Assembly (NCBI RefSeq): GCF_014656295.1
Contig: NZ_BNCD01000011.1
Location: forward strand, 240,884-304,883
DNA from: Streptomyces sulfonofaciens
GTDB taxonomy: Bacteria; Actinomycetota; Actinomycetes; Streptomycetales; Streptomycetaceae
Direction of reading: 5' to 3'
Length of the DNA: 64,000 nucleotides
Below the pieces are notes generated by a model that saw nothing but the letters and a program-made list of their open reading frames with translations, did not search any database and had not been told where the DNA came from. Position numbers and translations under genes: made by a program. Each line of letters begins with the position of its first letter. The stretch's first letter is position 1. Below, piece by piece: positions 44,390 through 54,522 of this stretch.

Positions 44390-45916
44390 GTGGCACCGTC
44401 GTCCGACAACTCGTCCGGCCGAAAGTCCGGCGCGGCCACGGCGGACGGTGGCGGCAGCGGCGCCGGGCCCGACCCGCGGCGCTGGAAGGCGCTCGCCGTC
44501 TGCCTGGTGGCCGGCTTCATGACCCTTCTCGACGTCTCCATCGTGAACGTCGCCCTGCCGTCCATCCGCGAGGGGCTGCGGGCCGGTGTGGCGGAGTTGC
44601 AGTGGGTGCTGTCCGGTTACGCGCTCGCCTTCGGCCTGCTGCTGATCCCCGCGGGCCGGATCGGGGACGCGCGGGGACGGCGGGCGGTGTTCATGACCGG
44701 CCTGACCTTCTTCACGCTGGCCTCCGCCGCCTGCGGTGCCGCCCAGTCCAGCGAGTGGCTGGTGGTGGCCCGGGTGGCGCAGGGCCTCGCCGGCGGTCTG
44801 ATCGCACCGCAGATCTCCGCACTGATCCAGCAGATGTTCTCCGGTCCGGAGCGCGGCCGCGCCTTCGGGATGTTCGGCACGGTGGTCGGCATCTCCACCG
44901 CCGTCGGGCCCGTCCTCGGCGGTCTGATCATCCACGCCGCCGGGCCGGACGAGGGCTGGCGCTGGGTCTTCTACGTCAACCTGCCGCTGGGCGCGGTCTG
45001 CCTGCTGCTCGCCCGCCGGCTCCTGCCGGACACCCCGACGGCGGGAACGCTCACGGTGCGGCGGCTCGACCCGGTCGGCGTACTCCTGCTCGGCCTCGGC
45101 GTGCTCGCCCTGCTGCTGCCCTTCGTCCAGGCCCAGCAGTGGCACGGCAACACCAAATGGCTGCTGGTACCGCTCGCCGCGGTGCTGCTCGCGGCCTTCG
45201 CCGCCTGGGAGCACCGCTGGAGCGGACGCGGCGGGGACCCGGTGCTGCACCTGTCGCTGTTCCGGGTCCGTAGCTTCTCGGCGGGTTCGGTGCTGATCCT
45301 GCTGTACTTCGCCGGCTTCACCTCGATCTTCTTCATCACCACACTGTTCCTCCAGAGCGGGCTGCACTACTCGGCGCTGGAGGCCGGGCTCTCCATCACC
45401 CCCTTCGCCCTGGGCTCGGGAGCGGCAGCGGCCGTCGGCGGGCGGCTGGTGGGGCGGTTCGGGCGGGCGCTGGTGTCGCTCGGGCTGACCGTCGTCGCGC
45501 TGGGCCTCGGCGGCACCGCACTCGCCGTACACCTGGTGCCGGACCGCGGGGCCGGATGGGCGATGGCGGCTCCGCTGCTGGTCGCCGGCCTCGGCAGCGG
45601 TCTGGTCATCTCGCCCAACCAGACCCTGACGCTCTCCCAGGTCCCGGTGGCCTCGGCGGGCAGCGCTGGCGGGACCCTGCAGACGGGCCAGCGGGTCGGA
45701 TCCGCCATCGGGATCGCCGCGGTCGGCTCGTCGTTCTTCGGCCAGGTGCGGCGCGGGGGGTGGGCGGCGGCCTACGACCGGGGTCTGCTGATGGCCGTCG
45801 CCTTCGTCGTGGCCGCACTCCTCATCGCCCTCGCCGACACCCTCGGGCACCGCCGCGAACAGGCCCGCGCGACCGGTGAACACGGCCAGAATTCCACTCT
45901 CCGGGGTCCGCGGTAG
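44390..45916 (+). CDS. DHA2-family MFS exporter (14 transmembrane helices)
   Basis: 508 residues. The GTG at 44390 has AGGAGG upstream; the frame is open to 44276 but without a ribosome site. Helix 1 carries LVAGFMTLLDVSIVNVALPSI, the DHA2 signature (D-x-x-I/V-V-N-V-A-L). GRIGDARGRRAVF is motif A, and the GPVLGG region (GTVVGISTAVGPVLGG) is motif C of antiporters. It couples drug or metabolite efflux to proton entry. No regulator is adjacent, and the substrate is unknown. Confidence 0.92.
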   Translation: MAPSSDNSSGRKSGAATADGGGSGAGPDPRRWKALAVCLVAGFMTLLDVSIVNVALPSIREGLRAGVAELQWVLSGYALAFGLLLIPAGRIGDARGRRAVFMTGLTFFTLASAACGAAQSSEWLVVARVAQGLAGGLIAPQISALIQQMFSGPERGRAFGMFGTVVGISTAVGPVLGGLIIHAAGPDEGWRWVFYVNLPLGAVCLLLARRLLPDTPTAGTLTVRRLDPVGVLLLGLGVLALLLPFVQAQQWHGNTKWLLVPLAAVLLAAFAAWEHRWSGRGGDPVLHLSLFRVRSFSAGSVLILLYFAGFTSIFFITTLFLQSGLHYSALEAGLSITPFALGSGAAAAVGGRLVGRFGRALVSLGLTVVALGLGGTALAVHLVPDRGAGWAMAAPLLVAGLGSGLVISPNQTLTLSQVPVASAGSAGGTLQTGQRVGSAIGIAAVGSSFFGQVRRGGWAAAYDRGLLMAVAFVVAALLIALADTLGHRREQARATGEHGQNSTLRGPR

Positions 45917-46203
45917 ACAGCAGACGGCAGGCTGTCAGAAAGCGCTTGCTCAGACAGTGGGCGGTTCTCTGACTGTCTCCGCCGGGCCGGAGGGCGACAG
46001 TTTTCGTGGTCGGTCGGTGCACTCCAGGGGCCCGTACCACCTTCTTGGGAGGGAACGTCAGGAAATCTCCGCCCCCGTGACAACCAGTTGAACGCGACTC
46101 ATTGCCCAGTGCGAAACCCTGTCGTAACCTCCCCCGAAAGCGGTTACCCACCCTTTGTTTTCGGCCGCCTCGTGCGGTGAGAGCGCACAGGAAGGTCACG
46201 TAC
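45917..46203. promoter_or_regulatory. Promoter region of the ABC importer operon
   Basis: 287 bases with a LacI-like core (45937-45950) embedded in a broader inverted structure (ctgtc...gacag), AT-richer sequence around 46130-46165, and an AGGAAGG ribosome site before the GTG at 46204. Confidence 0.55.
45937..45950. promoter_or_regulatory. LacI/GalR-like operator (agaaagcgcttgct)
   Basis: AAGCGCTT core with a central CG, as in LacI-family operators of Streptomyces sugar regulons. It lies 254 bases before the substrate-binding-protein gene. Related palindromes precede the Gfo/Idh and PmoA genes. Confidence 0.55.
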
Positions 46204-47487
46204 GTGCAGCGACTCAGCGATCCCCCGAACGGGGGCGGCACCGGGGGATTCGAGGCGCGGGAAGGCGACGGCGGCGGCACCCGGCTCACCCGGCGGCGCT
46301 TGGCCTCGCTCGGGACGTACGCGCTGGCGGCGGCGGGCGCGGCGGCCTGCGCACCGCCCACGCTCGGCTCCGCGCCGCAGAACATCACCCCGCGTGCGCC
46401 GAAGCACCCCATCGACATGACGATCCTGGACGGCTCCGGCGACCTCGCGGTCTACCAGGCCGTCTACTCCGACTTCGCCAAGACGCACCCGCACCTGGTG
46501 CGCGCCCTCCACTTCCAGACGGCCGCCGCGCCCGACGTGCTGGGCAAGCTCCGTGCCCAGGCGCTCAGCGACAGCGTCGGCATCTCGCTCATCCTGGGCG
46601 GCAGCGACATCGTGGGTGCGCTCCAGCAGCAGCGCCTGCTGACCAGGCTGCTGCCCCGCTACCAGCGCTACCTGCCGGACCTCACGAAGATCCAGGACAA
46701 GCCGCGCCGGGCCCTGCAGAGCATCGCCCACGGATACGGGATCATGAACCTCTGGGGACCCAGCGGGCCGGCCTGGGCGTACGACAGGACCAGGATCGGG
46801 CCCAACGAACTGCCCAGGAACCCTCGGCAACTGCTGGCCTGGGCCAAGGCCCACCCCGGCAGGATGACCTACGCCCAGCCGCCCAACTCGGGACCCGGCC
46901 GGCAACTGATGATGTCCCTGGCCCACGAACTGGGCGACAAGGACCCCTCGGACCCGGTCGGGGGCTGGGACAGGACCTGGGCGTACCTGAGGGAACTGGG
47001 CGGCTACACCGCCTCGTACCCGGCCAGCTCCACCCTGATGAACAAGCAGTTGGCCGACGGCAGCGTATGGCTGGTGCCGACCTCCACGGCGTCCGACTTC
47101 AACAACCACCGCACGAACGTGTGGGGCGCCGACCAGGGCTTTGCGATCTTCGACGACCAGGCCTGGATCATGGACGGGCACTTCCACATCGTGCCGCGCG
47201 GTGTCTCGCCCGAGACGCTCTACGTGGACCTCGCGTTCATCAGTTGGGTGCTCCAGCCCGCGCAGCAACTGCGCACCTTCGCCTCCGGCACCCTCACACC
47301 GGCCAACGCCACCGTCAGGCTCTCGCAGGCGAGCGAGGCCGCACGGGCCACCGTGCGCAGGTTCGGCCGCGTCGACTACCTCGACCACGCGTTCACCGTC
47401 GGCACCCTCAACACCCCGTTGGAGCCCCTCGTCCTCACCCAGGCCTTCGACCTCTGGCAGCGCAGGATCGGCAGCCAGGGGCACTGA
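46204..47487 (+). CDS. ABC transporter substrate-binding lipoprotein (Tat-exported)
   Basis: 427 residues from the GTG at 46204. The N-terminus carries a twin-arginine motif (TRRRLASLG) and a lipobox-like AGAAAC, so it is probably exported folded and lipid-anchored. The body is a type 2 periplasmic-binding fold with segments such as MTILDGSGDLAVYQAVYSDFAKTHP and ISLILGGSDIVGALQQQ, of the iron/spermidine/putrescine (AfuA/PotD-like) group. It captures the solute for the ATPase and permeases encoded next. The substrate is unknown; regulation by a LacI-type site and linkage to sugar-type enzymes favour a sugar derivative or phosphorylated organic compound. Confidence 0.85.
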   Translation: MQRLSDPPNGGGTGGFEAREGDGGGTRLTRRRLASLGTYALAAAGAAACAPPTLGSAPQNITPRAPKHPIDMTILDGSGDLAVYQAVYSDFAKTHPHLVRALHFQTAAAPDVLGKLRAQALSDSVGISLILGGSDIVGALQQQRLLTRLLPRYQRYLPDLTKIQDKPRRALQSIAHGYGIMNLWGPSGPAWAYDRTRIGPNELPRNPRQLLAWAKAHPGRMTYAQPPNSGPGRQLMMSLAHELGDKDPSDPVGGWDRTWAYLRELGGYTASYPASSTLMNKQLADGSVWLVPTSTASDFNNHRTNVWGADQGFAIFDDQAWIMDGHFHIVPRGVSPETLYVDLAFISWVLQPAQQLRTFASGTLTPANATVRLSQASEAARATVRRFGRVDYLDHAFTVGTLNTPLEPLVLTQAFDLWQRRIGSQGH

Positions 47488-47527
47488 CCGCCCATCGATG
47501 CCAAGGACGCCAGAGAAAGGCAGTCAT

Positions 47528-48696
<1,169 letters not shown>

Positions 48697-48700
<4 letters not shown>

Positions 48701-49629
48701 GCGCCGCCGCACCGACGGCCGGGCACCGCACCACGACCGCGGGCAAACCGCCGGGGCGCGCCGCCACCCGGCGGGCCCGGTTCGCCGAGCGGGGCGTCGA
48801 CCGGTTGCTGCTGCTGCTCGTCCCGGCCGTCGCGATCATCGCCCTGCTCTTCGTCTATCCGTTCGTCTACGGCCTGCTGATCTCGTTCAGCCCGCTCAAG
48901 GGCGGCGCGTTCGCCAACTACCGCGACTTCTTCGCCGACCCGTTCCTGCGCCAGACCATCTGGTACACGGTCCGCCTGGCCATCCCGGTGGCGCTGGTGA
49001 GCCTGCTGCTCGCGGTGCCGCTCGCCTACCGGCTGCGGCGCGACTTCCGCGGCAAGCGCGCCATCACCCTGGTCTTCCTGCTGCCGGTGACCCTCGGCAG
49101 CGTGGTGCTCTCCGAGGGCATGACCACCATCTTCGCACCGAACGGCTGGTTCAACCTGGTGCTCGGCTCGGTCGGGCTCGGCCCGGTGAGCGTGCTCTAC
49201 GGCTACTGGGGCACCTTCGTCGCCGCGGTGCTCGGCATCCTCCCGCTGATGCTCCTCCTGCTGATCGGCTTCTTCGGCGGGATCGACCCGGCGCTGGAGG
49301 ACGCGGCGGCCACGCTGGGCGCGAGCCGGGCGGTGCGCTTCTGGCGGGTGCTGTTCCCGCTGGTGCTGCCCGGGCTGATCACGGCCCTCAGCCTCGGCCT
49401 GGTCGAGGCGTTCGCGGTCTTCCCGTCCGCCGTCCTCGTCGGTGAGCCGGGCGGCGCGACCCATGTGCTCTCCATCCCCATCTACCAGGCGGCTCAGCAG
49501 CGCTTCGACTACTCGGCGGCCTCGGCGGACGCCACCGTCATGGTGCTGGTCGAGATCGTCGTCCTGGGCGCGCTCACCCTCGTACGCTCGCGGCTCTACC
49601 GCGGTGCGGCGGTCGGCGGAAAGGGCTGA
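48697..49629 (+). CDS. ABC transporter permease 1 (PotB-like)
   Basis: 310 residues with six predicted transmembrane helices. LLLLLVPAVAIIALLFVYPFVYGLLISF is helix 1. The EAA motif is EDAAATLGASRAVRFWRVLFPLVLPGLI near residue 205. It overlaps the ATPase gene by ATGA. It forms the membrane channel with permease 2. Confidence 0.94.
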
Positions 49630-49634
49630 TCGAC

Positions 49635-50513
49635 ATGGCGACAACGACCACCCCCACCGGCCGCCGGGCCGCCGTGCGGGGCGACGGCACAGGGCGCCGC
49701 CCCCGCACCACCGCCACCGGTGTGCTCACCTACGCCGCCGCCGGCTGCTTCGTCCTGGTCCTGCTCGGCCTGCTCGTCTCCGTGCTCGTGCAGTCCTTCG
49801 CCACCTCCTGGCACGGCGGCTGGTGGCCCGACGGGCTGACCGGCTCCTGGTTCTCGCAGGCGTGGGCGGACCCGGCGTACGGGGTGCGCAGCCATCTGGC
49901 GACCACCTTCGAGATCGGCATCAGCGTCGTGGTGGTCTCGCTGCTGGCCGGGGTCCCCGCGGCCTACGCCCTCAGCAGGCGCAGCTTCCCCGGCAAGTCG
50001 CTGGTCCTCATCCTGCTGCTGCTGCCGATCATGCTGCCGCCGCTGACCTACGCCACCCAACTGTCGTCGCTCATCTACACCGTCGGCCTCGGCGGCACCC
50101 TCACCGGCGTGATCCTGTCGAACCTGGTGCCCGCGCTGCCGTTCGTCGTCCTGGTGATGATGCCGTTCGTGGAGCAGGTGCGCCCGGACGTCGAGCAGGC
50201 CGCGCGGGTCCTGGGCGCCGGCACGCTCCAGATCTTCCTGCGGGTCGTGGGTCCGCTGCTGCTGCCGGGTGTGCTCGCGGCGTCGATCCTGACGCTGGTG
50301 CGGGTCTTCGGCGCCTTCGAGCTGACGTTCTTCGTGTCGGGTCCGGGCAGCGAGTCGCTGATCGTGGCGCTGTTCGGCGCCGCGTCCAACCCGGCGGGCT
50401 CCGCGCCGCCGCTCGTCGCCGCGATGGCGGTCTGCTACATGGGTACGTCCCTGGTGGTGTTCGCACTCGCGCTGGCCTTCGTCAACCCCACCCAGATCGT
50501 GTCGCGACGGTGA
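49635..50513 (+). CDS. ABC transporter permease 2 (PotC-like)
   Basis: 292 residues, starting 5 nt after permease 1. Six transmembrane helices with the EAA loop EQAARVLGAGTLQIFLRVVGPLLLPGVL. It pairs with permease 1 to form the importer channel. Confidence 0.94.
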   Translation: MATTTTPTGRRAAVRGDGTGRRPRTTATGVLTYAAAGCFVLVLLGLLVSVLVQSFATSWHGGWWPDGLTGSWFSQAWADPAYGVRSHLATTFEIGISVVVVSLLAGVPAAYALSRRSFPGKSLVLILLLLPIMLPPLTYATQLSSLIYTVGLGGTLTGVILSNLVPALPFVVLVMMPFVEQVRPDVEQAARVLGAGTLQIFLRVVGPLLLPGVLAASILTLVRVFGAFELTFFVSGPGSESLIVALFGAASNPAGSAPPLVAAMAVCYMGTSLVVFALALAFVNPTQIVSRR

Positions 50514-50647
50514 ACCGGAGCGCGGCGGCGCGTGCGGGGGCGAAGAGCGGCCGGCCGTCCGCGCCCTCGGAGGAAGGGGCGCGGCCGGCCGGCCATCCCA
50601 TACGGTCCAGGCCGGTACCGCCGGCCCGAGGAGGCGGAGAAGAGCCG

Positions 50648-51397
50648 ATGTCCGACACACCGCTGCTGCCCGCAGGCGTGGGCATGTCCCGGCTGCGCGT
50701 CTACCCCTGGGAGACCGCGGACCACCTGCACGGCGGCTCCCCCCACATGCACCTCACCTGCACCGAGTGCTATGTGGTGCTGGGCGGCCGGGGCGAACTG
50801 CACACCCTCACCGCCGACGGCCTGAGCAGGGTGCCGCTGGCCGCGGGGGACGCCGTCTGGTTCACCCCCGGCACCATCCACAGGGCGGTCAACATCGACG
50901 GACTCCAGGTCCAGGTCATCATGCAGAACGACGGCCTGCCCGAGGCGGGGGACGCCGTGCTGACGTTCCCGCCCGAGCACCTCGCAGACCCCGAGGCGTA
51001 CGCCGCGGCGGCGTCGCTCGGCGACGGCCTGCCCGCGGAGCGCCAGGAACGCGCCCGTGCCCGCAGGGACCTGGCGGTCAGCGGCTTCGAAAGGCTGGTG
51101 GCGGACGTGACGGGCGGCTCGGGCGGGGCACTGACGGAGTTCTACCGGTCGGCCGCCGCGCTGGTGTCCGGCCGCCTGGACACCTGGGAGGCCGCCTGGC
51201 GCGCCAAGGCCCTCGCGGCGGCGGAGGCGACCGGGGCGCAGATCGCGGCACTGCGCCGGGGCGACACCGGCCACCTCAGGCAGGCCAGGGTCGCGCGGAT
51301 CGCGGCCCCGGACCAGGACGTGCTGGGCATGTGCGGCTTCCTCGCGGTCTATCCGCGGGGCAGCGCCGTCGAACCGCGGACCGCGGACGGCAGTTGA
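50648..51397 (+). CDS. Cupin-fold protein linked to ABC importer
   Basis: 249 residues. Cupin motif 1 is PHMHLTCTECYVVLGGRGEL (H, H and E/T ligands) and motif 2 GDAVWFTPGTIHRAVN with the final His. The second half (about 125-230) is helical and unlike small cupins. Metal-dependent enzyme or sensor; such cupins in sugar loci are isomerases, epimerases or ligand-binding regulators. It follows permease 2 after 134 bases with a GGAG sequence upstream of the ATG. Confidence 0.75.
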   Translation: MSDTPLLPAGVGMSRLRVYPWETADHLHGGSPHMHLTCTECYVVLGGRGELHTLTADGLSRVPLAAGDAVWFTPGTIHRAVNIDGLQVQVIMQNDGLPEAGDAVLTFPPEHLADPEAYAAAASLGDGLPAERQERARARRDLAVSGFERLVADVTGGSGGALTEFYRSAAALVSGRLDTWEAAWRAKALAAAEATGAQIAALRRGDTGHLRQARVARIAAPDQDVLGMCGFLAVYPRGSAVEPRTADGS

Positions 51398-51500
51398 GCG
51401 ACGTGGCGGTGGCCCTCTCCTCAGCCCTGCGGAATCTTCGCTGAAGCAATCCAGACTTCATGGGTATTGCCCACCCGTATCCGCCGACCTAGGCTGCGGT

Positions 51501-51514
51501 GGAAAGCGTTTTCC
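51501..51514. promoter_or_regulatory. LacI/GalR-like operator (ggaaagcgttttcc)
   Basis: Near-perfect 14-bp palindrome with a central CG, 57 bases before the Gfo/Idh start. It matches the general GGAAANCGNTTTCC form of LacI-family operators. Confidence 0.72.
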
Positions 51515-51570
51515 GTCTCCGGGACCGCTCCGGCGGAAAGCGCCGTCCGCCCTTCGACCGGGAGTGCTCG

Positions 51571-52671
51571 TTGTCCGTCAAGTCCGTCAAGCCGCTGCGC
51601 ACCGCCATCGTCGGCGCCGGCAACATCGCGCGCCGCCACGCCGAATCGCTGCAGCAGATCGCCGAGGAGAGCGGCGAGGTGGAGCTGGTCGCGGCCGTCG
51701 ACACCGACCCCGGCCGACTCGCCGACTTCGCCGCCGCGTTCTCCATCGGCGGCTACGCCGACACGGGCGACCTGCTCGCCGCGGAACAGGTCGACCTGGT
51801 GCACGTCTGCACTCCGCCCGGCGCCCACACGGGGCCGGCGATCGCCGCGCTCAAGGCGGGCGCGCACGTGGTCCTGGAGAAGCCCGCGACGCTGACCCTG
51901 GCCGAGTTCGACCGGCTGGTGGCGGCCGAGCGCGCCACCGGCCGGTACGTGGCCACCGTCTCCCAGCACCGGTTCGGCTCCGGCGTGCAGCGGCTGCGCG
52001 GGCTGCTGGACTCGGGCGCCGCGGGCCGGCCGCTGCTCGCCCTGTGCGACACCACCTGGTACCGCGACCAGGCCTACTTCGACGTCGAGTGGCGCGGCCG
52101 CTGGGACACCGAGGGCGGCGGCCCGACGATGGGCCACGGCATCCACCAGATCGACACCATGCTCTCGGTGCTCGGGCCCTGGGCGTCCGTCAGCGCGGTG
52201 GCGCGCAGACAGGCGCGCGACACGGAGACCGAGGACGTCTCGCTCGCCCACGTCGCCTTCGACAACGGTGCGATCGCCTCCGTCGTCAACAGCGTCGTCT
52301 CGCCCCGCGAGGAGAGCTACCTGCGCTTCGACTTCGAGTTCGCCACGGTCGAGGTGCGCCACCTGTACGGCTACACCGACACCGACTGGACCCTCACCGC
52401 CGCGCCCGGCCACGAGGAGCCGGTCACGTCCGCCTGGGAGGCCGGGCCCGCGTCCATACGCAGCGAGCACCTGGCGCAGTTCCGCGAGATCGTGCGGGCG
52501 CTGCGCGAAGGCGGGGCGCCGCCGGTCACCACGACCGACGCGCGCCGCACCCTCCACCTCGTCGCAGGCATCTACGCCTCCGCATTCGGCCGCACCCCGG
52601 TGGCGGCCGGCGACCTGGGTCCCGACTCGCCGCACTACACGCTGATGCAGGGCGCCGGGCCCGTGTGGTGA
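51571..52671 (+). CDS. Gfo/Idh/MocA-family oxidoreductase
   Basis: 366 residues from the TTG at 51571 with GGGAG upstream. The N-terminal Rossmann fold has VGAGNIARRHAESL. LEKPATLTLAEF contains the conserved EKP. The C-terminal domain has GGPTMGHGIHQIDTMLSVLG with the catalytic H-x-x-x-H type motif (D/H of GHGIHQID). NAD(P)-dependent oxidation or reduction of a sugar, inositol or related polyol. It has its own operator and forms a regulon with the importer and PmoA genes. Confidence 0.92.
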   Translation: MSVKSVKPLRTAIVGAGNIARRHAESLQQIAEESGEVELVAAVDTDPGRLADFAAAFSIGGYADTGDLLAAEQVDLVHVCTPPGAHTGPAIAALKAGAHVVLEKPATLTLAEFDRLVAAERATGRYVATVSQHRFGSGVQRLRGLLDSGAAGRPLLALCDTTWYRDQAYFDVEWRGRWDTEGGGPTMGHGIHQIDTMLSVLGPWASVSAVARRQARDTETEDVSLAHVAFDNGAIASVVNSVVSPREESYLRFDFEFATVEVRHLYGYTDTDWTLTAAPGHEEPVTSAWEAGPASIRSEHLAQFREIVRALREGGAPPVTTTDARRTLHLVAGIYASAFGRTPVAAGDLGPDSPHYTLMQGAGPVW

Positions 52672-52891
52672 CGGCCGCGGGCGGTGCCGGGCCCTTCGCC
52701 AGGCGCCTCCGGTGCCGGGCCCCGGCCCGCGCCGCGGCGGTGGCCGCGCCGTCCGGCGGTTCCGTCCCGCGGCCCCGTCCGGTGGCGGTGGCCGCCCGGC
52801 GTGCCCGGCAACACCCGGTGGCCCCCGCCCGTGCGGCGGCCCGGGCGCCGGCCGCACGGCGTCTGCCGCGCACGGCACGCGCCTTCCCTTG

Positions 52892-52905
52892 AGGAAGCGC
52901 TTTCT
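52892..52905. promoter_or_regulatory. LacI/GalR-like operator (aggaagcgctttct)
   Basis: Palindromic AGGAAGCGCTTTCT with a central GC, followed by an AT-rich stretch (atttatatcc) that may contain the -10 region, 81 bases before the PmoA-family gene start. Confidence 0.7.
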
Positions 52906-52985
52906 ATTTATATCCCCCAGGAAATCCACGGTTCGTGGATACGCATCCGCGACCCACGGCATTCGCAGCAAGGAAAGAAGCAATC

Positions 52986-53972
52986 ATGTCAGCATCGCTG
53001 GAGCTGGGTCGGGTGGCGGGACCCGGCGGCCAGGAACCCGCCGAGACCGGGCTGGGCCTGGTGCACGAGCAGGACAGGTCGCTCATCGTCCGCTGGCGCG
53101 GCAACGACCTCTTCCGCTACGTGTACCGGCCCTGGGAGCCGCAGTTGGAGGCCCCCAAGCCCTACTTCCATCCGCTGCGCACCCTCGGCGGCGACCTCGT
53201 CAGCCTCTACCGCCCGCACGACCACGTCTGGCACAAGGGCATCTCCTGGTCGCTGTGCAACGTCGGCGAGGAGAACTTCTGGGGCGGCCCGACCTACACC
53301 CGCGAGGCGCAGGCGTACCGGCAGCTCGACAACGACGGCGAGCAGCGGCACACGGGCTTCACGCGGCTGGCGGTGGCCGAGGACGGCACGGAGGTGCGGG
53401 TCGACGAGACGCTGGACTGGATCACGCAGTCGGGGCGGACCATGTTCACCGAGCTGCGCAGCTTCGCCGTGCGCCCGCACGCCGAGCAGGGGGCATGGCA
53501 GCTCGCCTACCGCTCGCGGATGCTCAACACCAGCGGTGCGACGGTGGACTTCGGCAGCCCGACCACCAAGGGCCGCGAGGCGGCGGGGTACGGCGGGCTG
53601 TTCTGGCGCGGCCCGCGGTCCTTCTCCGGCGGTGTCGTGGTGACCCCGGAGGGCCTCGGCGGTGACGAGGAGATGGGTCGCACCGGGCCCTGGCTGGGCT
53701 TCGTCGGCCGCCACGACGGCGCGGGGGTCGGCTCGACGCTGGTCTTCCGCGACCACGAGTCGAACCACAACTTCCCCACCAAGTGGTTCGTCCGCTCGGG
53801 CATGTACGCGGTGCTGTGCCCGGCGCCGTTCTACGACGAGGAGCACGCGGTCGCCGACGGCGAGAGCCTCGAACTGCGTTACGACGTCCTCATCGCGGAC
53901 GACGTGCACGACGTGGCGGGGTGCGCGGCTCTGGCGGGGACGGCGGGGGAGCACGACCTGCTGGCCGACTGA
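52986..53972 (+). CDS. PmoA-family (DUF6807-type) protein
   Basis: 328 residues. The ATG follows AAGGAAAGAAG. The name comes from an annotation family and does not mean a particulate methane monooxygenase subunit: no membrane helix is seen. Conserved-looking segments are YFHPLRTLGGDLVSLYRPHDHVWHKGI (with paired His) and HNFPTKWFVRSGMYAVLCPAPFYDEE. Members co-occur with sugar catabolic genes and Gfo/Idh oxidoreductases, as here. Biochemical role unknown; possibly a carbohydrate-processing enzyme. Confidence 0.85.
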   Translation: MSASLELGRVAGPGGQEPAETGLGLVHEQDRSLIVRWRGNDLFRYVYRPWEPQLEAPKPYFHPLRTLGGDLVSLYRPHDHVWHKGISWSLCNVGEENFWGGPTYTREAQAYRQLDNDGEQRHTGFTRLAVAEDGTEVRVDETLDWITQSGRTMFTELRSFAVRPHAEQGAWQLAYRSRMLNTSGATVDFGSPTTKGREAAGYGGLFWRGPRSFSGGVVVTPEGLGGDEEMGRTGPWLGFVGRHDGAGVGSTLVFRDHESNHNFPTKWFVRSGMYAVLCPAPFYDEEHAVADGESLELRYDVLIADDVHDVAGCAALAGTAGEHDLLAD

Positions 53973-53973
53973 C

Positions 53974-54007
53974 CCCGCACCCCGCCCGGGCCCAGGCGGG
54001 GTGCGGG
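53974..54007 (+). terminator. Perfect 13-bp hairpin after the PmoA-family gene
   Basis: cccgcaccccgcc and ggcggggtgcggg flank an 8-nt loop, starting two bases after the stop codon. It likely ends transcription of the importer/oxidoreductase/PmoA region. Confidence 0.85.
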
Positions 54008-54522
54008 CGGCCTGCCCGCGCCGCGGCCCCCGCCTCGCCCCGGCCCCGCGGGTGCCTGCGGCGGTCGGCCACGTTCGCCCCGTTGCCCGCACGCGCTCCC
54101 GAAGGAGGCGGCCCCGCCCGGGCGCGCGTGCGGGGAACGGGTCGCGGGGGCACACCCGCCATCGGCGGCCCGTTGCGCCCTGTGACCGCAGGACCCGCCG
54201 AGCACCCCGTGCCGAGCGGACGCCGGTGACACGTGACGGTGGCCGTGAACACGGCAAGCGGCGCCGCGCGAGACTCCGGCAGGGGGCGCAAGGCGGTGCG
54301 GGCCATGTACACACTTTGACGCTGCGTCATACGATGTGCTCGCACCACCTTGCAACGGGCCGCGGCCGGACACCGGTCGAGGGGGTGCGTGGCAGTTGCG
54401 CGGGTGGCTGCCCGGGGGGTTTCGGCAAGCGTGTTCCCTCTCCTCGGGAGCGGCACTAGCATCGCGCCACCTTTACGTCGTCAGACTGCGGTGTTCGCTG
54501 CTGTGCGCCGCTGCGGGGGAAA
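54008..54522. promoter_or_regulatory. Gene-free region upstream of conservon 2
   Basis: 515 bases. The far end has AT-richer sequence around 54305-54345 (gtacacactttgacgctgcg), a plausible promoter for conservon 2 with a TTTGACG -35-like element. No convincing ORF. Confidence 0.45.

Noticed and set aside
43268..45883. An 871-codon open frame on the - strand
   Set aside because: Most of it is antisense to the MFS exporter. Only the part below about 44000 has gene-like composition, and that in a different frame (reported separately).
52986..53972. Particulate methane monooxygenase subunit
   Set aside because: The family name suggests it, but no transmembrane helices are present and the locus is of sugar-catabolic type.
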